The notes beneath the pieces are model-generated. The model was given only the letters and a program-made list of their open reading frames with translations. It did no database searches and had not been told where the DNA came from. Shown in pieces: positions 7,889-16,248 of a DNA stretch of 64,000 bases. The first letter of the stretch is position 1. Every line of letters starts with the position of its first letter. The DNA comes from Pandoraea communis (GTDB taxonomy: Bacteria > Pseudomonadota > Gammaproteobacteria > Burkholderiales > Burkholderiaceae). Both the position numbers and the translations under genes were made by a program. Location of the stretch: positions 248,001 to 312,000 of the forward strand of contig NZ_CABPSJ010000005.1 of assembly GCF_902459745.1 (NCBI RefSeq), written 5' to 3'.

Positions 7889-9256
7889 ATGGCAGTCATG
7901 GAACAAAACGCGGCCAAGCCGCAAGGGGGCGCCTTCAGTGATGGCGTGCGCCTGTATGTTTGGGCGATCGTGATTCTCGTGATCGCGGAGCTGATCGGGG
8001 CGATCAGCATCAAGGCCGGTCACGGCAAGATCGTGTTGTTGCCGATGGTCTGGGCGTTGCTGCTCGGCGCGGCGCTGGGCTTGTCGCAGTCGCGTTTGCC
8101 GCGTTTCGCGCAGATCGACCTGCCGATGCAGCACCGCGCTGCCGCCATTCTGCAACCGGCGCTGCTGCTCTTCGTGGCAAAGCTGGGCCTGCTCGTGGGC
8201 GGCTCGCTGCCCAAGCTCGTCGCTGCGGGTTGGGCGCTCGTGTTCCAGGAATTCGGCCACTTCGTGGGCACGATCATCCTGGGTCTGCCGGTAGCGCTGA
8301 TGCTCGGCATCAAGCGCGAAGCCATCGGCGCGACCTTCTCGGTCGGCCGTGAGCCGAGCCTCGCCATCATCGGCGAAAAGTACGGCTTCGACTCGCCGGA
8401 AGGCCGCGGCGTGCTTGCCGAGTACCTGACGGGCACGATCTTCGGTGCGGTGTTCATTTCGCTGTTTGCCGGTTTCGTCGCCAGCCTTAACCTGTTCCAT
8501 CCGCATTCGCTCGCCATGGGCGCCGGCGTGGGCTCGGGCTCGATGATGGCCGCGGCAGCAGGCGCCATCGCGGCACAGCAAACGCCGGAAGTCGCCAAGG
8601 AAGTCGCCACGTTCGCGGCGGCATCGAACCTGATCACGACGACTATCGGCACGTACTTCACGCTGTTCATCTCGCTGCCGCTCGCCGTGTGGGGCTATCG
8701 CGTGATGGAGCCGGTGCTCGGCCGCATGAGCCGCCGCGGCCGTGCCAACGCGGAAGCCGCTGCCGTGGCCGATGCCGAAGCTGCCAAGGAACTGAAGCAA
8801 GCCAGCAAAGCGCACACGGTCGAAATGAATTTCGGCGCGCGTCTGTTCGCCTGGGTGTTCTCGGGTACGTTGGCGCTTATCGGTAACAGCCTGGCCTTCA
8901 AGACGCCGTTCCTCGACGGTGTACCGGGCATGCTCATCATCATCGGCGCCGTGCTCGTCGGCGAAGCGCTGTACTTCGTCACGCGTCGCAAGGTGCCGGC
9001 GGTGTGCTGGGTATCGCTGATCGCCATGTTCCTGACGTCGCCGGCCTTCCCGTTCGCACCGGTCGTCGAGCAGTTCACGGGCAAGATCAACTTCCTCGCG
9101 CTGGTCACGCCGATGCTGACCTACGCGGGTCTGTCGGTCGCCAAGGACGTGCCTGCCTTCCGCCGCCTCGGCTGGCGCATTGTGATCGTGTCGTTCCTCG
9201 CGAACGCCGGTACGTTCCTCGGTGCCGCGATCATCGCCGAGTTCTTCCACGTGTAA
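7889..9256 (+). CDS. DUF3100-family integral membrane protein (putative permease)
   Basis: 455 residues. ATG 7889 is preferred over an in-frame GTG at 7877 because GTGGAG then lies at ribosome-site distance. About 10-12 hydrophobic helices are visible, starting with LYVWAIVILVIAELIGAI, with a soluble Ala/Lys-rich loop around residues 275-310 (EAAAVADAEAAKELK). The glycine-rich GAGVGSGSMMAAAAGAIAA segment is typical of the family. I assign DUF3100 from the overall pattern; its function is uncharacterised. Position after the VOC/dehydrogenase/ALDH genes suggests transport of the pathway substrate or product, but a separate promoter is possible. Confidence 0.75.
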   Translation: MAVMEQNAAKPQGGAFSDGVRLYVWAIVILVIAELIGAISIKAGHGKIVLLPMVWALLLGAALGLSQSRLPRFAQIDLPMQHRAAAILQPALLLFVAKLGLLVGGSLPKLVAAGWALVFQEFGHFVGTIILGLPVALMLGIKREAIGATFSVGREPSLAIIGEKYGFDSPEGRGVLAEYLTGTIFGAVFISLFAGFVASLNLFHPHSLAMGAGVGSGSMMAAAAGAIAAQQTPEVAKEVATFAAASNLITTTIGTYFTLFISLPLAVWGYRVMEPVLGRMSRRGRANAEAAAVADAEAAKELKQASKAHTVEMNFGARLFAWVFSGTLALIGNSLAFKTPFLDGVPGMLIIIGAVLVGEALYFVTRRKVPAVCWVSLIAMFLTSPAFPFAPVVEQFTGKINFLALVTPMLTYAGLSVAKDVPAFRRLGWRIVIVSFLANAGTFLGAAIIAEFFHV

Positions 9257-9303
9257 TGCGTGCCCGGTGCGCGTGGCGGTGACACGCGGCGCGCTGGCTC
9301 GGG

Positions 9304-9341
9304 AAACAAATACGCCACGGCATGCCGTGGCGTATTTGTTT
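9304..9341. terminator. Bidirectional terminator, perfect 38-bp palindrome
   Basis: The two 19-base arms are perfectly complementary and end in AAACAAA on the left and TTTGTTT on the right. It separates the convergent DUF3100 and EF-hand genes and suits both directions. Confidence 0.85.
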
Positions 9342-9360
9342 GTGCGGCCGAATCCGTCAA

Positions 9361-9924
9361 TCAGGGCTTGGTGGCCGCAGTGTCGGCCCGTGCGCGTTCC
9401 TGATGGTAGCGACGGAAGTAGGCGCGAATTTCGGCCGGTGAGAGCTTGCCGTCGTGATTGACGTCGATCTCGTCGAAATGCTGATAGAGGAACGGCTCGG
9501 CGGCGGCCACTTCGTCGCGGCTCAGATAGCCGTCGTCATCCTTGTCGGCCGCCTTGAAATGGCGCTCGAACGTTGCACGGCGCGCCTGCAACTGGCTGCG
9601 CTGATAGGCCGCCCATTCGTCACGGTCGATCTTGCCGTCGTGATTGGTGTCGATGGCATCGAACGAGCGCTGCAGATAGAGGCCCAGCGCTGCGTTCTGG
9701 TCGGCGGCGTCGCCGTAGTCGGGACCTGCCGACGATGCTGGGGCTGTCGGCGTGGAGCGCATGGCGTCATTTGCCGGGTTGCCCTGCGCATGGCCGGTGG
9801 CGGCGACGAGCGACAACACAGCCGCACCGGCACAAAGTGCGGCGGCGGCGAGAGCCTGGCGTCCGAGGCGTCGTGTCGTGAGGGTTCGAAGCGTCCGTTT
9901 GCGGAGTGTGTCTTGGGGTGTCAT
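9361..9924 (-). CDS. Exported EF-hand calcium-binding protein
   Basis: 187 residues. The start at 9924 has AAGGAG upstream. The N-terminus is basic with tandem Arg (TTRRLGRQAL) followed by an Ala/Leu-rich segment ending GHAQ, so a Sec (or less likely Tat) signal peptide is probable. Three EF-hand loops follow: DTNHDGKIDRDE, DKDDDGYLSRDE and DVNHDGKLSPAE, each with Asp/Asn at positions 1, 3 and 5 and an acidic residue at 12. The mature protein is probably periplasmic and binds Ca2+. The role (buffer, sensor, envelope stress) is unknown. It is monocistronic. Confidence 0.85.
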   Translation of the reverse strand: MTPQDTLRKRTLRTLTTRRLGRQALAAAALCAGAAVLSLVAATGHAQGNPANDAMRSTPTAPASSAGPDYGDAADQNAALGLYLQRSFDAIDTNHDGKIDRDEWAAYQRSQLQARRATFERHFKAADKDDDGYLSRDEVAAAEPFLYQHFDEIDVNHDGKLSPAEIRAYFRRYHQERARADTAATKP

Positions 9925-10044
9925 ATCGCGCTTCTCCTTATTCCTTGAGCAATGACGGCGGCACGTGTTCCGAGTGCGCAATGCCACGCGAGGCGCATGC
10001 CGCCCGAAAACGATACTGAGGACGACGGGGGCGATTCGCCGCGA

Positions 10045-10314
10045 TCAGCGGCGGCGGCCGCGGTCGTCGGTAATGACGTTACCGATCACGCCGCCGACAA
10101 CGGCGCCGCCAACGGTCGCGCCGAGGTCGCCACCGGAGATGAGGGCACCGCCGAGCGCGCCGACACCGGCGCCGACTGCCGTATTACGCGATTCGCGGGG
10201 CGTCATGCCGCCGCAGCCCGCCAGCGTGCCGATCAGCGCCGCGCCTACGAGAATCGGGGCGACCGAACGTGGGAGATGTGAGATGGGCGAGATCCATCGT
10301 TGTGTGCTTTTCAT
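10045..10314 (-). CDS. Glycine-zipper 2TM-domain lipoprotein
   Basis: 89 residues. ATG 10314 has GGAG 9-12 bases upstream; a TTG six codons earlier is less likely. A lipobox-like LAGC closes the signal peptide (residues ~28-35). The rest is a glycine-zipper repeat, with GAGVGALGGALI and GGAVVGGVIGNVI, ending in a basic tail. This is the common OmpA-like/SlyB-type small outer-membrane lipoprotein pattern of beta-proteobacteria. Probably envelope-associated; specific role unknown. Confidence 0.85.
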   Translation of the reverse strand: MKSTQRWISPISHLPRSVAPILVGAALIGTLAGCGGMTPRESRNTAVGAGVGALGGALISGGDLGATVGGAVVGGVIGNVITDDRGRRR

Positions 10315-10463
10315 GACGTATGGCTCCTTCAACGGGGGGCGTTAAGCCCCAAGGGATGCGCAGGCCGGGCATCGAGGCTCAGCCTGCTATTCGACAAAAG
10401 CAGCGGCTTTCGGGACTGGCGCGCGGTGCCGCCGGTTCGGGGGCAAGGCGCGATGCATACGCA

Positions 10464-10895
10464 CTAATGGGCGGTTTCGGAGCCTGGTGTCGGTGCACCA
10501 GTTCCATTGGCCGGATACGTCTCCTGATACGCCGGAGGAAGCGGCGCAGGCGGATACGGCCGGCCCTGCGCGTCGGACGGGTACGGCCGCCCGTAGCCGT
10601 CAGTTGGCGGGTAGGGGCGCCCATAGGCATCTGTCGCCGGTGCCGGAGACGGCGGCGCCGCGTACGGACTGCATGGCGTACCGGCCGCATAGGGCGGCGG
10701 CCCGCAGTTCGGCTGATAGGCTGGATTCGTCGTTTCGTCGCCTCGGTACGGCAGACGCGGTTGCGGCGGCGCCTCATAGGCACATCCGGCCAGCGTCAGC
10801 AGCGCGGCGGCCAGACCGGTTGCAGCGGCAGCCCTGGCGGTGCGCGCCTTCACGAGACTTGCCGATGTACGGTTCGTAGCATTCGTTCTCAACAT
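10464..10895 (-). CDS. Proline/tyrosine-rich lipoprotein with YGRPYP repeats
   Basis: 143 residues. A strong GGAGG lies 5 bases before the ATG at 10895. A basic, Ala-rich signal peptide ends with the lipobox LAGC (Cys about residue 38), so the mature protein would be lipid-anchored. The rest is low-complexity Pro, Tyr and Gly with imperfect repeats YGRPYPPTD, YGRPYPSDA and QGRPYPPAP. No catalytic motif is seen. It lies next to another small lipoprotein but has its own ribosome site and a 150-base gap. Unknown function; an extended envelope spacer is plausible. Confidence 0.75.
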   Translation of the reverse strand: MLRTNATNRTSASLVKARTARAAAATGLAAALLTLAGCAYEAPPQPRLPYRGDETTNPAYQPNCGPPPYAAGTPCSPYAAPPSPAPATDAYGRPYPPTDGYGRPYPSDAQGRPYPPAPLPPAYQETYPANGTGAPTPGSETAH

Positions 10896-11523
10896 GACCT
10901 CCTTGTGAGAGCGGTGTTTACCCCGCTCGTCGTCATGGCTCGACTTAGGTTTGACTCAAATTGCGGGAATTGGATCGCCGGATCTTGTAAGACTTTGTAA
11001 TCCGCCAAGGCAGCGCGTGCTGGTGGGGATCTCACGTGGCTATTGCTGCGCACATCAGCGGTGCACATCAATGAATACGCATATAACGTAGTCCAAAACA
11101 ATGTAGGAATGCGCCGACACTGTGTACGCAAAATGCGTCATCTCCTGACGGCATTCGTATGCGTTCTCGTATTCGCTTTCATATATGACTTCATCTGCAA
11201 CGCCTGTCGCATCTCACGCCTTGAAAACATGACATCGAAATTGTTCATTTTTGAAATATCCGGCGCGTCAGGCACGGCGTCACATCGTTCGGAGGCTTGT
11301 GCGCCTATTGCGCGATAACGCGGCGCATTACGCGATGTCTGTCATCGCAATCCACGTTGAATGCGTTGAAATATCGGGAAAGTCCGGGGGAGTGTTTGCG
11401 CTTAGTTTTCGCCGCAAGCTGCGTTTGCGCTGGCATACTGTGCCCGCTGATGTTCGGTATTGGATTCAGCGGACGTTGAGAAAATTCGATTGAGGTGCTC
11501 GGCCTATCCGCGCAGGCTTACAC
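10896..11523. other. Intergenic region between lipoprotein and TetR genes
   Basis: About 630 bases, AT-richer than its surroundings, carrying the divergent promoters. A short hydrophobic ORF lies inside (11131 onward, LLTAFVCVLVFAFIYDFI) but lacks a ribosome site, so I do not call it. No RNA or repeat was recognised. Confidence 0.4.
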
Positions 11524-12171
11524 ATGCCACAAGTTAAGAAAGAAGACATTCGTCTGGCCATCCTCGAAGCGTCGCACGCCCTGTTTCTGGAAAAGGGCTA
11601 CGTCGACACGACGATGGTGCAGATCGCCAAGCGCGCAGGTATTTCGCACGCGAACATCTACAGCTACTTCACCGCGAAGCTGCAGGTCTTCTTTTGCGTC
11701 TACGAGAAGTGGTTCAAGGCGCGCATTACGGCGCTGGAATCCGAGGTGATGGCAGCCCATGGTGCGCATGAGCGCATGCGCACGCTGCTTGGCGGTCTTT
11801 TGGTTCAGACGCCGAGACTCGACAACGGCTTTTCGCACAATCTGGTGCAGGCGCTGGCCACCGTTGCCCCTGGCGATCCTTACGATTCGTCACTGCTGCT
11901 GTGGTTTCGCGAACGCCTCTCGAGCATGCTGGCGGCCTGTGCGCCCAGCCTCGCGCGTGACGGCGTGCGGCGCGCGCGTCTGGTGGACATCCTCGTGCTG
12001 ACGTTCGACGGGTGCCTCGTCAATCACCATGTCAATCCGGCGTCGCTGCCGGATGTCGCCATGCTCGAAGAATTCGTTGCGGCCTTCCTCTCGGGGGAAC
12101 CGGCGGACTCGGCAGTCATGCCGCAGGGAGCGGAGCCGGCCATACCGTCCGGCTCTGCGGCGGCGGCCTGA
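11524..12171 (+). CDS. TetR/AcrR-family transcriptional regulator
   Basis: 215 residues. The N-terminal TetR DNA-binding domain (about 8-55) shows the canonical pattern AILEASHALFLEKGYVDTTM followed by IAKRAGISHANIYSYF. The C-terminal ligand domain is unassigned. The gene ends 11 bases before the LysR start, so the two regulators are probably co-transcribed. Neither neighbour is an obvious efflux or metabolic target, so the regulon is unknown. Confidence 0.88.
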   Translation: MPQVKKEDIRLAILEASHALFLEKGYVDTTMVQIAKRAGISHANIYSYFTAKLQVFFCVYEKWFKARITALESEVMAAHGAHERMRTLLGGLLVQTPRLDNGFSHNLVQALATVAPGDPYDSSLLLWFRERLSSMLAACAPSLARDGVRRARLVDILVLTFDGCLVNHHVNPASLPDVAMLEEFVAAFLSGEPADSAVMPQGAEPAIPSGSAAAA

Positions 12172-12182
12172 ACAGGACGCCG

Positions 12183-13139
12183 ATGCGCTCACTTCCCTGG
12201 ACAGCCCTCAATCTCGGGCGAAAGCTCAAGTTCCATCAGCTTCAGGTGTTTGATCGCGTGCTCGAGACGGGTTCGCTCGTGCGCGCCGCCAACGAGACCG
12301 GCCTCACGCAGCCGGCCGTGAGCAAGATCGTGCATGAGATGGAAGCCTGCTTTGAAGGGCCGCTCTTCGTGCGCAGCAATCGCGGTGTGCAGCCCACGGA
12401 GCTGGGCGAACTGCTTGGCCATCGCGTGAAATCGCTGATGGCGGAGTTGCGTTATCTGACGGACGAAGTGAATGCGTTCAGCGCAGGCGCCAGCGGACAC
12501 GTGATTGTGGGCACGCTCATTTCGGCTGCGGCCGATCTGCTGCCTCGCACGATTGCCTTGCTGAAGACACAAGCCCCTGGTGTGCTTGTCACGGTGCGAG
12601 AAGCGACCACTGCACAACTCTTTCCGGCGCTGGCCAGCGGAGACCTGGATATCGTCGTGGGCCGTTTGCCCGAGCGTGCGCTGCCAGTCGCCAAGGCCTT
12701 TGCGCTGACTCACGAAATTCTCTTCAACGAATCGCTGTGCGTGGTCGGCGGCAAGCGTCACTGGACGCAGCTCCCCGAGCGCGTGCCGCTGGCGGAGTTA
12801 CGTGAGGGGGCATGGATTCTGCCGGTGCCCGAGTCGCCGTCGCGGCTGGCTGCCGAGCGTCTGTTCCACGATGCGGGGCTCGCGTTGCCCGAAGACGTGG
12901 TCGAATCGCTCTCCGTACTCACCAATATCGGGCTGATGCTGGAAACGCCGCGTGTCGCGCTGATGCCGCGTGTCGCTGCTACGCCGTTTGTGGAGGCAGG
13001 ACTGCTGCGAGTGTTGGCCGATACCATGCCGGGCAGCTTTGGCGACGTTGGGTATTCACTGCGTACCGACAAGCAACCGAGTCCGGCGTGTGGGCGTTTC
13101 GTTGCCTGTCTTCGCGAGGTCTGCGGCCTCAAGCCGTAA
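12183..13139 (+). CDS. LysR-family transcriptional regulator (PcaQ/GbpR-like)
   Basis: 318 residues. ATG 12183 is chosen because the conserved N-terminus starts there; the upstream in-frame extension runs through the TetR gene. The helix-turn-helix spans about residues 20-75 (VLETGSLVRAANETGLTQPA then VSKIVHEMEACFEGPLFVRS). The opening LGRKLKFHQLQVFDRV resembles LysR proteins that control aromatic or sugar catabolism. It follows the TetR gene closely. It is on the opposite strand from the aromatic cluster that starts at 13792, which it might control, but this is conjecture. Confidence 0.88.
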   Translation: MRSLPWTALNLGRKLKFHQLQVFDRVLETGSLVRAANETGLTQPAVSKIVHEMEACFEGPLFVRSNRGVQPTELGELLGHRVKSLMAELRYLTDEVNAFSAGASGHVIVGTLISAAADLLPRTIALLKTQAPGVLVTVREATTAQLFPALASGDLDIVVGRLPERALPVAKAFALTHEILFNESLCVVGGKRHWTQLPERVPLAELREGAWILPVPESPSRLAAERLFHDAGLALPEDVVESLSVLTNIGLMLETPRVALMPRVAATPFVEAGLLRVLADTMPGSFGDVGYSLRTDKQPSPACGRFVACLREVCGLKP

Positions 13140-13178
13140 CCCGCTATCCACGCTTTCACGCGATCCGGAATGCAATCA

Positions 13179-13213
13179 GGGCGGCATGCCGATGTATTGG
13201 CAAGCCGCCCTTT
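13179..13213. terminator. Intrinsic terminator between convergent genes
   Basis: GGGCGGC-a-TGCC pairs with GGCA-a-GCCGCCC (13179-13189 with 13200-13210) around an 8-10 base loop, followed by TTT on the plus strand. It lies between the LysR gene and the convergent helix-turn-helix gene. Confidence 0.75.
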
Positions 13214-13223
13214 GCTGTGGGTT

Positions 13224-13583
13224 TCAGAGGCGGGCGAGTGATGAGACGAGCCCTGGGTTCTGTTGCACGAGCCGAATCAGGCAGGCAGCCTGAGCGTTGG
13301 GACGCGCGCGTCCCTGTTCCCAGTTCTCGAGCGTACGCGGATTGGTACGAAGGTAATGCGCAAAGACATTGCGCGACATGCCCAGATGCTTGCGCAACGC
13401 CAGCAACTCATCAGGAAATATTTCCAGTTTGGGGAGCGGCGTGCGAGGTAGCTCCTTGATGTTGAGCGGAAGATCCGCGGGAAGGCCGTTCTTGACGTGT
13501 GCCGGCTCGGTGGGCTGCGGCGCACCGGTGTCCTGCGATAGCAGCCAGCGGAAGGGATTCGAAGGCGTATTGGAGTAAGCCAT
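13224..13583 (-). CDS. XRE/HigA-type helix-turn-helix protein without a toxin partner
   Basis: 119 residues; the start at 13583 is the first ATG before conserved-looking text. The C-terminal half is a helix-turn-helix: LRKHLGMSRNVFAHYLRTNP then RTLENWEQGRARPNAQA. The core RTLENWEQGR is typical of NadS/HigA/MqsA-type antitoxins. The N-terminal half is proline-rich and unassigned. In HigBA loci the toxin precedes the antitoxin; here the upstream 200 bases encode no protein-like ORF, so this is either an orphan antitoxin or a stand-alone regulator. Confidence 0.75.
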   Translation of the reverse strand: MAYSNTPSNPFRWLLSQDTGAPQPTEPAHVKNGLPADLPLNIKELPRTPLPKLEIFPDELLALRKHLGMSRNVFAHYLRTNPRTLENWEQGRARPNAQAACLIRLVQQNPGLVSSLARL

Positions 13584-13791
13584 AGTCCTACCCGGGTGTC
13601 GATAAGTGGTGAGAAGAAGGCGCTTGCGAAGTCGATCAAGCGGAATCGATTGCACCACATAGTTCCACTGGGCGCTTTCACAAAACACACCGGATTTTCG
13701 CGTCTGACACCTATCGAGTACTACGCACCTCATGGTCAGAGGTGCCGTAGAGTGTACGCAGCAACGTGAGGTACGCAGTGTGCCGTACGCC

Positions 13792-14502
13792 TTAAACGCC
13801 CAGATAAGTCTGCAATTCCGGCAGCGCCCGGCGCAGGCTCGGCGAGTCGCCCTGCCAAGCCACACGGCCTTTATCGACGATGTAGTGACGGTCGCCGAGT
13901 TCGAGCATCGGGGCCAGGTTCTTATCGATGCAGAGGATCGATAAACTGCTGCCTTTGAGTTGCTTCAGGCACCGCCAGATTTCACCGCGAATGAGTGGCG
14001 CCAACCCCTCGGTCGCTTCGTCAAGAATGAGTAATTTCGGATTCGTCATCAGTGCGCGGCCGATCGCAAGCATCTGTTGTTCGCCGCCGGAGAGTTGACT
14101 TCCGAGATTTTTCTCCCGTTCACGCAGACGCGGAAACAGTTCGTAGATGCGCTCGAGCGTCCACGGCGAACGGGCGCCATGACGGTTGCTTGCGGTGGCC
14201 ACGAGGTTCTCGCGCACCGTCAGTGTGGGAAATATCTGACGTCCCTCGGGAACAAGTCCCATGCCGGCGCGCGCAATGCGATGTGACGGACTGGCATGCA
14301 CCGGTTGTCCGTCGAACACGATCTCACCGCGCGCCGGGTGCATGAGACCGGTCATCGACTTGACGGTGGTCGACTTGCCCATGCCGTTGCGGCCGAGCAG
14401 CGTGACGAACGCACCGCGCTCGATCTCCAGCTGCATCCCGAACAGCGCCTGGCTCGCGCCGTAGTACGACTCGACACCAGACAAAGACAACAAGGGGCTC
14501 AT
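13792..14502 (-). CDS. livF: Branched-chain-type amino acid ABC transporter, ATP-binding protein LivF
   Basis: 236 residues. Walker A is GRNGMGKST (residues ~37-45), the ABC signature LSGGEQQM, and Walker B LLILDEATEGL. Length and C-terminus (ELQTYLGV) fit LivF. It overlaps livG by 4 bases (ATGA), indicating translational coupling. It is the last gene of the minus-strand aromatic catabolism cluster, so the transporter probably carries an aromatic amino acid derivative rather than leucine. With LivG it powers import through LivHM. Confidence 0.93.
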   Translation of the reverse strand: MSPLLSLSGVESYYGASQALFGMQLEIERGAFVTLLGRNGMGKSTTVKSMTGLMHPARGEIVFDGQPVHASPSHRIARAGMGLVPEGRQIFPTLTVRENLVATASNRHGARSPWTLERIYELFPRLREREKNLGSQLSGGEQQMLAIGRALMTNPKLLILDEATEGLAPLIRGEIWRCLKQLKGSSLSILCIDKNLAPMLELGDRHYIVDKGRVAWQGDSPSLRRALPELQTYLGV

Positions 14503-15269
14503 GCGGTGGCTCCCAGCATTTCGTTGCGGGTTTCGTCCCCGAGATAGGCTTCGCGCACCCCCGCGTCGTTTCGGATGGTGTCGGCGTCGCCACAGGCGAT
14601 GGCGCGCCCATAGACCAACACGGTAATGCGGTCGGCGAGTGCAAAGACGGCGTCCATGTCATGTTCCACGAGCACGATGGCGTAGTCGCCCTTGAGGTCG
14701 GCGAGCAGATGCGTCATTTGTTCGGACTCGGCTTGCGACATGCCGGCCATCGGTTCGTCGAGCAGCAGCAGCTTCGGACGGCCCGCGAGCGCCATGGCCA
14801 GTTCGAGCTGACGGTGTTCGCCGTGGGCGAGGGCGCTGGCGGGCACGTTCATGCGTGCGGCCAGACCGGTGCGTGCCAGAATTTCGCGTGCCGGTTCGAC
14901 CAGCGCCGCCTCGCGAATGGCCGGCCGCCAGAAGCCGAAGCTATGCCCCTGCATCGCCTGCACGGCCACGAGCACGTTTTCCAGCGCGGTGAATTCGCGG
15001 AATACGGACGTGATCTGGTAAGAGCGTGCGAGCCCTGCGCGGGCGCGCTGTTCGATCGGTACGGCCGTGATGTCGCGGCCGTCGAAATGAATGCTGCCCT
15101 CGTCGGCGCGCAGCTCGCCTGCCAGTTGACCGATGAGCGTGCTCTTGCCCGCGCCGTTCGGGCCGATGATGGCATGCAGCTCGCCGGGCGCGACATCGAG
15201 ACAGAAGTGATCGGTGGCGGTCAGGCCGCCATAGCGTTTGACCAGTTGGTCGACCAGGAGCAGGCTCAT
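14499..15269 (-). CDS. livG: Branched-chain-type amino acid ABC transporter, ATP-binding protein LivG
   Basis: 256 residues. Walker A is GPNGAGKST, Walker B LLLLDEPMAGMS, and the signature is the LivG-type degenerate ALAHGEHRQLELAMA. The C-terminus ends with the usual ...VREAYLGDE. It overlaps livM upstream and livF downstream by 4 bases each. It is the partner ATPase of LivF at the cytoplasmic face of the inner membrane. Confidence 0.93.
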   Translation of the reverse strand: MSLLLVDQLVKRYGGLTATDHFCLDVAPGELHAIIGPNGAGKSTLIGQLAGELRADEGSIHFDGRDITAVPIEQRARAGLARSYQITSVFREFTALENVLVAVQAMQGHSFGFWRPAIREAALVEPAREILARTGLAARMNVPASALAHGEHRQLELAMALAGRPKLLLLDEPMAGMSQAESEQMTHLLADLKGDYAIVLVEHDMDAVFALADRITVLVYGRAIACGDADTIRNDAGVREAYLGDETRNEMLGATA

Positions 15270-16246
15270 GCTTTGCCCTCCGCGGTGCGGGCGCGGCGGG
15301 AGAGCCGCACTTGCAGGTCGCCGAGCAGGCCGTACAGGCCGCGGCGCGAGACGAGAACCGCAACGACGACGAGCGGCCCGAAGATGATCATCCAGTGCTC
15401 AGTCATGCCCTTGAGCCATTCCTCGATCAGCAGCATGGCGGCGCTGCCCAGCACCGGGCCGAAGAACGATCCCAGCCCGCCGAGCACGACCATCACGATC
15501 AGTTCGCCCGAAGCCGTCCACGCCATATACGCCGGAGAGACGAAGTGCGTGAGATTGGCATAGAGCATGCCCGCTACGCCGCAGGTCATGGCGCTGATGA
15601 TGTAGGCCACGAGCTTGTAGCGCAGTGTCGGGTAGCCGAGCGCGCGCATGCGGCGGTCGTTCTGACGCGCGCCGCGAATCACCATGCCGAAGCGGGCGTC
15701 GACCAGCCGGCGGCCTGCCCATACGCACAGGCACAGCACTGCGAACGCCGCGTAGTACAGCACGGCCGGGTCGTCGAGCGTTACGCTGCCGAAGCGGCTG
15801 CCGGCAGACACGGGCAGGCCGTCGTCGCCGCCGTATTGCTTCAGGCTGACGGCGAGGAAGTAGAACATCTGGGCGAACGCCAGCGTAATCATGATGAAGG
15901 CGATACCTGTCGTGCGCAGCGAGAGCAGGCCGGTGACGGCGCCGACGATGGCGCACAGCAGCAGTGTCGCGCCCAGATGCACGAAGCCGTTATCCACGCC
16001 GTGATAGCTGAGAATGCCGACGACATACGCGCCGAGACCCAGATACAGCGCGTGGCCGAAGCTGACCATGCCGCCGTAGCCGAGAATCAGATCGAGCGAG
16101 ACGGCCGCGATGGAGAACACCACGATGCGTCCGAACAGGGTGAGATAGAACGGTTGCTGGGCAAACGTCGCGTAAAGGGGCACCAGAGCCAGCGCGGCCA
16201 GCACCAGCAACGGCACGGCGGTGCGAAGATTGAGTTTCATTTCCAT
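15266..16246 (-). CDS. livM: Branched-chain-type amino acid ABC transporter permease LivM
   Basis: 326 residues from ATG 16246 (MEMKLNLR); ATG 16240 is an alternative with GGAA upstream. About eight to nine transmembrane helices are visible, and the family motif LILGYGGMVSFGHALYLGLG lies near residue 53. The C-terminal conserved block GGLGSFFGPVLGSAA contains the EAA-like loop region. The start lies 2 bases after the livH stop. A much longer in-frame ORF extends upstream through livH but is only a shadow. Confidence 0.92.
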   Translation of the reverse strand: MEMKLNLRTAVPLLVLAALALVPLYATFAQQPFYLTLFGRIVVFSIAAVSLDLILGYGGMVSFGHALYLGLGAYVVGILSYHGVDNGFVHLGATLLLCAIVGAVTGLLSLRTTGIAFIMITLAFAQMFYFLAVSLKQYGGDDGLPVSAGSRFGSVTLDDPAVLYYAAFAVLCLCVWAGRRLVDARFGMVIRGARQNDRRMRALGYPTLRYKLVAYIISAMTCGVAGMLYANLTHFVSPAYMAWTASGELIVMVVLGGLGSFFGPVLGSAAMLLIEEWLKGMTEHWMIIFGPLVVVAVLVSRRGLYGLLGDLQVRLSRRARTAEGKA

Positions 16247-16248
16247 CG

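Noticed and set aside
11131-11318. Possible small membrane protein in the lipoprotein-TetR gap
   Set aside because: One hydrophobic stretch is visible, but there is no ribosome site and the rest reads as random.
13584-13791. HigB-like toxin partner for the helix-turn-helix gene
   Set aside because: Frames here lack start signals and RelE-like sequence; short inverted repeats are the only feature.
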